Shown in pieces: positions 58,755 through 63,702 of a stretch of DNA of 63,702 bases (its first letter is position 1; each line of letters begins with the position of its first letter). The notes beneath the pieces were generated by a model. It saw nothing but the letters and a program-made list of their open reading frames with translations. It searched no databases and was not told the origin of the DNA. The DNA is from Mycolicibacillus koreensis (lineage in GTDB: Bacteria; Actinomycetota; Actinomycetes; Mycobacteriales; Mycobacteriaceae): contig NZ_NCXO01000021.1 of the NCBI RefSeq assembly GCF_002104795.1, positions 1 through 63,702 on the forward strand, written 5' to 3'. The position numbers and the translations under genes are program-made.

Positions 58755-60392
58755 TCACGGTCCGGTCAGGCGCGCCGCCAATGCCTTCTTGTCGACTTTG
58801 CCGAACGCGGTCGTGGGGAAGTGGGGCATCGCGACGAGGGAGTCGAGGCGGGTGTGGGTGGCTGCGCCCCGGGCGGCGAGATGGCCGTTGAGATCGGCGA
58901 GGGTGGCCGCCGTGCCGTGGAAGCTCACTGCCGCGCAGATCTTCTCGCCGAGATGTTCGTCGGGCAGGCCCACGACGGCCACCGCGCGTACCGAGGGGTG
59001 CTCGAGCAGATGGTCTTCGATGTCGGCGGCCGCGATGCTCTCCCCGGCGCGCAGCACGACGTCTTTGAGGCGCCCGGTGACCTCCAGGTTGCCGTCGGGC
59101 CGGCGACGGACGCGGTCGCCGCTGCGGAAGAACCCGTCGGCGCTGAAGGCGTCGCGGTTGGCGTCCGGATCGGCGAAATAACCGTTGAACGTGTAGGGGC
59201 CGCGCACCCACAGCTCACCCTCGGCGCCCGGCTCCACCTCGGCCCCGGCGTCGTCGACGACGCGGACCTCGTCGGCGGGGCTCAGTGGCCGGCCCTGCGT
59301 GTTCTCCACGACCTCGGGCGGATCGTCGAGGCGGGTGAAGTTGAGCAATCCCTCGGCCATCCCGAAGACCTGCTGCAGACCCGGGGTCAACGTGGCGCGG
59401 ATCCGCCGGGCATCCTCGGGGGCCAGTTTGGCGCCGCCGACTTGCAACAGCCGCAGCGTCGTCGGGGTGACCGGCTCCCAGGCGCAGGCCTGTGACCACA
59501 GTGCGGCCAGGGGGGGCACCAGGGCGGTCACCGTCACCGCGTGGCGGTCGATGGCGGCGAACGCGGACTCGGGGCTGGCGTCGGCGGTGAAGACGGTGGC
59601 CGCCCCGACGGAGACGGCGCCGAGCAGGCCCGGGCAGGCCAGCGGAAAATTGTGTGCCGCCGGCAGGACCGTCAGGTACACGTCATCAGCGGTCAGCCCG
59701 CACAGTGCCGCGCTGGCGGTGGCGTTGTAGACGTAGTCGTCGTGGGTGCGCGGGATCAGTTTCGGCAGTCCCGTGGTGCCGCCGGAGGCCAGCAGCAACG
59801 CCGGCGTCGTCGTGGAACCGGCCAGGCGGGGAGCCGCGGCATCGCTGACCAGTGCGCTCAACGACACGAAACGGCCGGGGTCGCCGTCGATGACCACATG
59901 CTCAAGGCCCGGGTGGCCGCGTTGTAGGGCGGCGCCGCTGTCGCGCGCATCCCCGTCGGCGTTGTCGGCGAGGACGGCGCCGACGGCGCCGCTGCGCCGG
60001 GCGAAGTGCGTCAGTTCGGTGCTGCGGTGTCCGGGCAGGCAGAGCACCGGGATGGCCCCGGCGCGCAGCAGCCCGAACAGCGCCACCGCGAAACGGGTGG
60101 TGTTGGGAAGCTGCAGCAGCACCCGCTGGCCGGGGCGGATGCCCAGCGCAGCCAGCCCGGCGGCGAGGCGGTCGGCCTGCTCGTCGAGGCCGGCGAAGGT
60201 GTGGCGGGTTTCGGCGTCGGCGACCGCGAGGCGCTGCGGCCACTGCGTGGCGGCGTCGCGCAGCAGCGCGTCAACGCGTTTGCCCACCCAGTATCCGGCG
60301 GCGCGGTAACGGTGCGCGCGCTGCGGCCCGAAGGGCACGAAATCGGTCGTGGGGTCCGGCCCGGCGGCGCCATCGGGGTGGGTGGCCGTCAC
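58755..60392 (-). CDS. mbtA: Salicyl-AMP ligase MbtA
   Basis: Adenylates salicylate and loads it onto the mycobactin assembly line. It has 545 residues. The ANL phosphate loop is ASGGTTGLPK, aryl-acid type features are PAAHNFPLACPG and GPYTFNGYF, and the catalytic lysine is in TAFGKVDKKAL. GTG 60392 follows AAGAGG. Divergent from mbtG across an IdeR-like box; downstream on the same strand is the SDR operon. Confidence 0.95.
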   Translation of the reverse strand: MTATHPDGAAGPDPTTDFVPFGPQRAHRYRAAGYWVGKRVDALLRDAATQWPQRLAVADAETRHTFAGLDEQADRLAAGLAALGIRPGQRVLLQLPNTTRFAVALFGLLRAGAIPVLCLPGHRSTELTHFARRSGAVGAVLADNADGDARDSGAALQRGHPGLEHVVIDGDPGRFVSLSALVSDAAAPRLAGSTTTPALLLASGGTTGLPKLIPRTHDDYVYNATASAALCGLTADDVYLTVLPAAHNFPLACPGLLGAVSVGAATVFTADASPESAFAAIDRHAVTVTALVPPLAALWSQACAWEPVTPTTLRLLQVGGAKLAPEDARRIRATLTPGLQQVFGMAEGLLNFTRLDDPPEVVENTQGRPLSPADEVRVVDDAGAEVEPGAEGELWVRGPYTFNGYFADPDANRDAFSADGFFRSGDRVRRRPDGNLEVTGRLKDVVLRAGESIAAADIEDHLLEHPSVRAVAVVGLPDEHLGEKICAAVSFHGTAATLADLNGHLAARGAATHTRLDSLVAMPHFPTTAFGKVDKKALAARLTGP

Positions 60393-60451
60393 AAGTCACC
60401 TCTTCCGGGTCGGTGTCGGGGGAGCCGCATCATCGTGTAGCGTACCGAAAG

Positions 60452-60470
60452 TTAGGACAGCCTGCGCTAA
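60452..60470. promoter_or_regulatory. IdeR-like iron box between mbtA and mbtG
   Basis: A 19-bp imperfect palindrome matching 14 of 19 IdeR consensus positions: TTAGG and GCTAA outer arms with AGCCT in the centre. It would cover the -35 region of a minus-strand promoter whose -10 is TACGCT (60444-60439), and lies 50 bp before mbtG, so one site could control both directions. Confidence 0.65.
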
Positions 60471-60520
60471 CCAGGGAGGGTCACGGTGGGTCGTGGACGC
60501 GGCACAGGGGCCGACGTACG

Positions 60521-61804
60521 GTGAGCGGCACCCTGGCTGTGGTGGGCGCGGGGGCCAAGGCCGTCGCGGTGGCCGCCAAGGCCGCCGCCCTGCGGCAGAT
60601 GGGCATTGCCACCGTCGACGTCGTGGCGATCGAGCGCACCGCGGTCGCGGCCAACTGGCGTGCCGAAGGCGGCTGGACCGACGGACGGCAGCGGCTGGGC
60701 ACCAACCCGGAGAAGGACGTCGGCTTCCCCTACCGTTCGCGGCTGGTCCCCGGCCGCGACGCCGAGCTCGACGCCGCGTTGCAGCGCTGGAGCTGGCAGG
60801 CCTTCCTCATCGCCACCGACCAGTTCGTCGGCTGGGTCGATCGGGGCCGGCCCGCGCCCAGCCACGACACCTGGGCGCAGTACCTGCGCTGGGTCGCGGA
60901 GATGGCCGGTCTCAACGTTATCCGCGGTGAACTGGTCAGCGTCGACGTCGACGCGACCCGGTGGAATCTGCACACCCGCGGCAGCACGGTGGTGGCCGAC
61001 GCGCTGATGATCACCGGCCCGGGACAGTCCGAACGGTCGATGCTGCCCGGTGACCCCCGCGTGCTGTCGATTGCGCAGTTCTGGCGCCGGGCCGGCGGGC
61101 GGGACCGCATCAGCGCCGAGAAGGTCGCGGTCATCGGCGGTGGGGAGACGGCGGCGTCGATGCTCAACGAACTGTTCCACCACCGGGTCGCCTCGGTCAC
61201 CGCGATTTCGCCGCAGCCGACCCTCTACACCCGCGGCGAAGGCTATTTCGAGAACTCGCTGTTCTCCGATCCGGACCGGTGGCGCGGTCTGACCAGGGCC
61301 GAACGCCTCGACTGCATCTCCCGGACCGACCGCGGTGTGTTCTCGGCACGCGTCCAGGAGGCGCTGCTCGCCGATGAACGCATCAGGCATCTGCGCGGCC
61401 GGGTCACCAACCTGACCGAGCATGACGGCCGGATCTGGGCGACCGTCCGCAACGGCGGCGACGAACACGACACCGGCCTGCACGGATTCGACCTCGTCAT
61501 CGACGGTTCGGGAGCCGATCCGATGTGGTTCACCGCGCTGCTCGCCGCGTCGGCGCGCGAGCGGGTGCAGGCGGCGGTGGGCGACGCGGTCACCGCCTCG
61601 GCGCTGCAGGAGACGATCGGCGCCGACCTCGCGGTCACCGGCATGTCGCCGACCCTGTTCCTGCCCAACCTCGCCGGCCTCAGTCAAGGGCCCGGGTTCC
61701 CGAACCTGAGCTGTTTGGGTCTGCTCTCCGACCGGATCCTGGGCGCCGAGATCACCGCTGACCGATCGACGATGGAGACACCGCGTGCATACCAATCCGT
61801 TTGA
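60521..61804 (+). CDS. mbtG: Lysine N6-hydroxylase MbtG
   Basis: FAD/NADPH monooxygenase that hydroxylates the lysine side chains giving mycobactin its hydroxamates. It has 427 residues. Visible features are the FAD motif [23 protein letters not shown], the NADPH motif [11 protein letters not shown], and [14 protein letters not shown] 60521 gives the normal N-terminus. Here it is the first gene downstream of the IdeR box, followed by mbtH with a 20-bp overlap, unlike the M. tuberculosis order. Confidence 0.94.
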   Translation: MSGTLAVVGAGAKAVAVAAKAAALRQMGIATVDVVAIERTAVAANWRAEGGWTDGRQRLGTNPEKDVGFPYRSRLVPGRDAELDAALQRWSWQAFLIATDQFVGWVDRGRPAPSHDTWAQYLRWVAEMAGLNVIRGELVSVDVDATRWNLHTRGSTVVADALMITGPGQSERSMLPGDPRVLSIAQFWRRAGGRDRISAEKVAVIGGGETAASMLNELFHHRVASVTAISPQPTLYTRGEGYFENSLFSDPDRWRGLTRAERLDCISRTDRGVFSARVQEALLADERIRHLRGRVTNLTEHDGRIWATVRNGGDEHDTGLHGFDLVIDGSGADPMWFTALLAASARERVQAAVGDAVTASALQETIGADLAVTGMSPTLFLPNLAGLSQGPGFPNLSCLGLLSDRILGAEITADRSTMETPRAYQSV

Positions 61805-62000
61805 CGACGACACCGCGACATTCAGCGTGCTGGTCAACGACGAAGGCCAACACAGCCTGTGGCCGGAGTTCGCCGCGGTGCCCGAGGGCTGGCGGCCGGT
61901 CTTCGGTCCCGACACCCGCGCCAACTGCCTGGGCTACGTCGACGAGCACTGGATCGACATGCGTCCCGCCGGCCTGCGTGCGGCGATGGGCGACCAGTAG
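61785..62000 (+). CDS. mbtH: MbtH-like NRPS accessory protein
   Basis: A 71-residue protein that binds and activates adenylation domains of peptide synthetases. Family core: [26 protein letters not shown], and [14 protein letters not shown] 61785 lies inside the mbtG end. Convergent with the mbtD part, with 28 bp between. Confidence 0.95.
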   Translation: MHTNPFDDDTATFSVLVNDEGQHSLWPEFAAVPEGWRPVFGPDTRANCLGYVDEHWIDMRPAGLRAAMGDQ

Positions 62001-62028
62001 AGACCATCGAGGGAGTCGCGCCGGGTGG

Positions 62029-63702
62029 TCAACCGCCGATCCGGGTGGCCAGGTCGGTGATCGAGGCGCCCCCGAGTAGATCGGTGACGTCCAACTCGTA
62101 GTTGAATTCCGCGTGGACCCGGCGCCGGAACTCCAACGCCTGCAACGAGTCCAGCCCAATCGCGACCATGGGGATATCGGTGTCGATGGCGGCGTCGCTG
62201 CCCAGGCCGATGGTGCCGGCCAGCAGATTCTTCAGCCGTTGCTCCGGCTTGTCGCCGCCGGTGCGAGGCGCCGCCACGGCATCGGTGGTGGTCGGTGTCG
62301 GCAACTGCGAGAGCAGCGGCCCGTAGCCGTAGGCCGCCATGACCGGTCGAGCCACCGCCAGGTCGAACGCGGCGACCACGGCGTCATCGGTGAGCCGGGT
62401 GATGCCCACCGCGCGCGCCTGCTCAGGTGCCATCGGCACCATCCCGGTCGCGGCCAGCTTCGCGGCCCCGGCGGCGTCGAGACTCACCGTGGTCCATTGC
62501 CCCCACTGCACCGCGATGCAGTCCACGCCGCGGGCGCGCAGGTGGTGGGCGAACGCGTCGAGCATGCGATTGGCCGCCGCGTACAGGATCTGCCCGCGCC
62601 CCCCGATGGTGGCCGCAACCGATGAGCACAACACGACCCGGCAGTCGTCGGTGCGGGGAAACGCCGCCATCACCCGGCCGATGCCGAGCACCTTCGCGCC
62701 GAGGACCCCATCGGCGCGCTCCGGGGTGATCTCGGCGGAGTCAGCGTCGTCGTAGGCCAACGCGGCGTGGATGATCAGGTCGGCCGGTGTCGCGCGGTGA
62801 CGCTCGGCGAACGCGGCGACCGCCGCCTCATCGGTGAGATCGCACTCGGCGACGTCGACCTGCGTCGCGGCCGAGGCGCCGATTCGACGCAGCCGGTCGG
62901 TGACGGTGGTGCTCTGGCCGGATCGGCTCACCAGCGTGATCCGGTGCGTGCCGCGGCCGAGGAAATGCTCACAGAACTCCAGGCCCAGATTCCCTGTGCC
63001 GCCGAAGATCACGACGTGGCGGTAGGGCAGGTTCTCCGGATCGCCCGGCGCGGGCGGACCTTCGACGATGCGTTTGACGTACAGCCCGTCCTCGCGCACC
63101 GCGATCTCGGGTTCACCCTTGGTGTGAACAGCCGAGAGGATCCCGGCCGCCGCCGACGGCGGCGAAACACCCGCGGGCAGGTCCACGTGGTTGAAGGCCG
63201 ATTCGGGGAATTCGGCGCCGAAACTGCGGAATCCGGCGGCCAGTGCGGCCCCGGCGAGCGCCGGCGGCGGGTCCTCGGCGGTGGCGTACTCGGCGCCGAC
63301 GGTCACCAGCCAGACATCGGTGGGTGTGCCCGCTGTCGCCGGCCACCAGGTGCGGTCGGCGAAGAACGACCGAACCTGCGCGCAGGCGGCGTCGAGGTCG
63401 CCGGGCGTCGCCGGCGGGGAAACGATCACGACGGTGTCGAGGTCGCCGGGAACATCGCGTTGTTGGCCGGGGTCGAGGGGGTACGCGGTGGCGCCGACCG
63501 TGTGGGCGGCACGCCGGAGTTCCTCGGTCCACGCACCGGCCGATCCGGTGTGGTCGATGACCCCGATCGTGCGTGGCGGCCGCATCGCGCGCTGGCTCAA
63601 CCGTTCCCAACGCTCGGTCAGCGCCTGGATCGCAACGGGCGTGCTCTGCTTCGCCGGGGCCGGGGCCGGGGCCGCCACCGGTAGGCCGGCCGCCAGGCAC
63701 AC
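62029..63702 (-). CDS. mbtD: Mycobactin polyketide synthase MbtD, C-terminal part
   Basis: The frame is open at the right edge; 557 residues of the C-terminus are visible. They hold a ketoreductase region with nucleotide motif GGTGNLGLEF, catalytic serine region LCSSVAAT and tyrosine in LYAAANRMLD. A C-terminal acyl carrier domain follows with the phosphopantetheine serine in IGLDSLQALEF. This matches the KR-ACP end of MbtD, which extends the mycobactin chain. The upstream domains and the start are outside the window. Confidence 0.9.
   Translation of the reverse strand: MCLAAGLPVAAPAPAPAKQSTPVAIQALTERWERLSQRAMRPPRTIGVIDHTGSAGAWTEELRRAAHTVGATAYPLDPGQQRDVPGDLDTVVIVSPPATPGDLDAACAQVRSFFADRTWWPATAGTPTDVWLVTVGAEYATAEDPPPALAGAALAAGFRSFGAEFPESAFNHVDLPAGVSPPSAAAGILSAVHTKGEPEIAVREDGLYVKRIVEGPPAPGDPENLPYRHVVIFGGTGNLGLEFCEHFLGRGTHRITLVSRSGQSTTVTDRLRRIGASAATQVDVAECDLTDEAAVAAFAERHRATPADLIIHAALAYDDADSAEITPERADGVLGAKVLGIGRVMAAFPRTDDCRVVLCSSVAATIGGRGQILYAAANRMLDAFAHHLRARGVDCIAVQWGQWTTVSLDAAGAAKLAATGMVPMAPEQARAVGITRLTDDAVVAAFDLAVARPVMAAYGYGPLLSQLPTPTTTDAVAAPRTGGDKPEQRLKNLLAGTIGLGSDAAIDTDIPMVAIGLDSLQALEFRRRVHAEFNYELDVTDLLGGASITDLATRIGG

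Overview
The window is chromosomal DNA from a mycobacterium (family Mycobacteriaceae). Base composition is very GC-rich, GTG starts and 4-bp ATGA/GTGA gene overlaps are common, and gene order is largely that of the M. tuberculosis Rv2447c-Rv2376c region (folC, ndk, rne, rplU, rpmA, obg, proB, nadE, rbsK, proA, nadD, gpgP, octT, degV, comEA, comEC, holA, rpsT, lepA, subI-cysTWA, che1-cysH-sirA, an rpfD relic, hemW, mycobactin genes). No rRNA, tRNA, insertion sequence, prophage or CRISPR array was seen. I cannot name the species.

Layout. 1-8.9 kb: housekeeping block (folC, DUF4233, ndk, rne, rplU-rpmA, obg-proB). 8.9-12.7 kb: accessory block with a TetR regulator divergent from a P450 across a perfect 23-bp palindrome, an MFS transporter and a small membrane protein. 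12.7-19.4 kb: sirtuin and isochorismatase-like hydrolase divergent from NAD synthetase, then purU-rbsK and leaderless proA. 19.4-26.3 kb: MoxR/VWA pair, an SDR reductase, then nadD-rsfS-gpgP-octT-degV joined by overlaps. 26.3-29.7 kb: operon of two acyl-CoA dehydrogenases and a DapB-like oxidoreductase. 29.8-39.7 kb: comEA-comEC-holA, rpsT, an RNase Z-like protein, a CBS protein, a PemK-like protein divergent from lepA, and a GH15 glycosidase. 39.8-47.4 kb: two membrane microproteins and the sulfate assimilation genes: importer subI-cysT-cysW-cysA on the plus strand, and sirA-cysH-che1 on the minus strand. 47.6-53 kb: an Mce-associated-like protein, frameshifted rpf, hemW, a Rieske/hemerythrin pair, a membrane protein and an MTB12-like antigen. 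53-63.7 kb: mycobactin locus (mbtI, mbtA, mbtG, mbtH, part of mbtD), interrupted by a four-gene SDR/diiron/flavin monooxygenase/MerR operon.

How it works together. The sulfur genes import sulfate, reduce APS to sulfite and sulfite to sulfide, and supply sirohaem to the sulfite reductase. Both sulfur operons start with a short leaderless open reading frame rich in cysteine codons, the layout of a cysteine-sensing attenuator. Salicylate from MbtI is activated by MbtA and built into mycobactin with MbtD, MbtG and MbtH; IdeR-like boxes sit before mbtI and between mbtA and mbtG. gpgP and octT belong to methylglucose lipopolysaccharide synthesis.

The observations I would follow first are: lepA has no canonical start codon able to include its GTP-binding loop; the two cysteine uORFs and their hairpins; leaderless small ORFs before ndk and rne; a one-base frameshift next to the predicted catalytic glutamate of the rpf gene; the TetR/P450 palindrome; and the rearranged, interrupted mycobactin locus. 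All promoter and operator calls are by eye. Comparisons with other mycobacteria are from memory.
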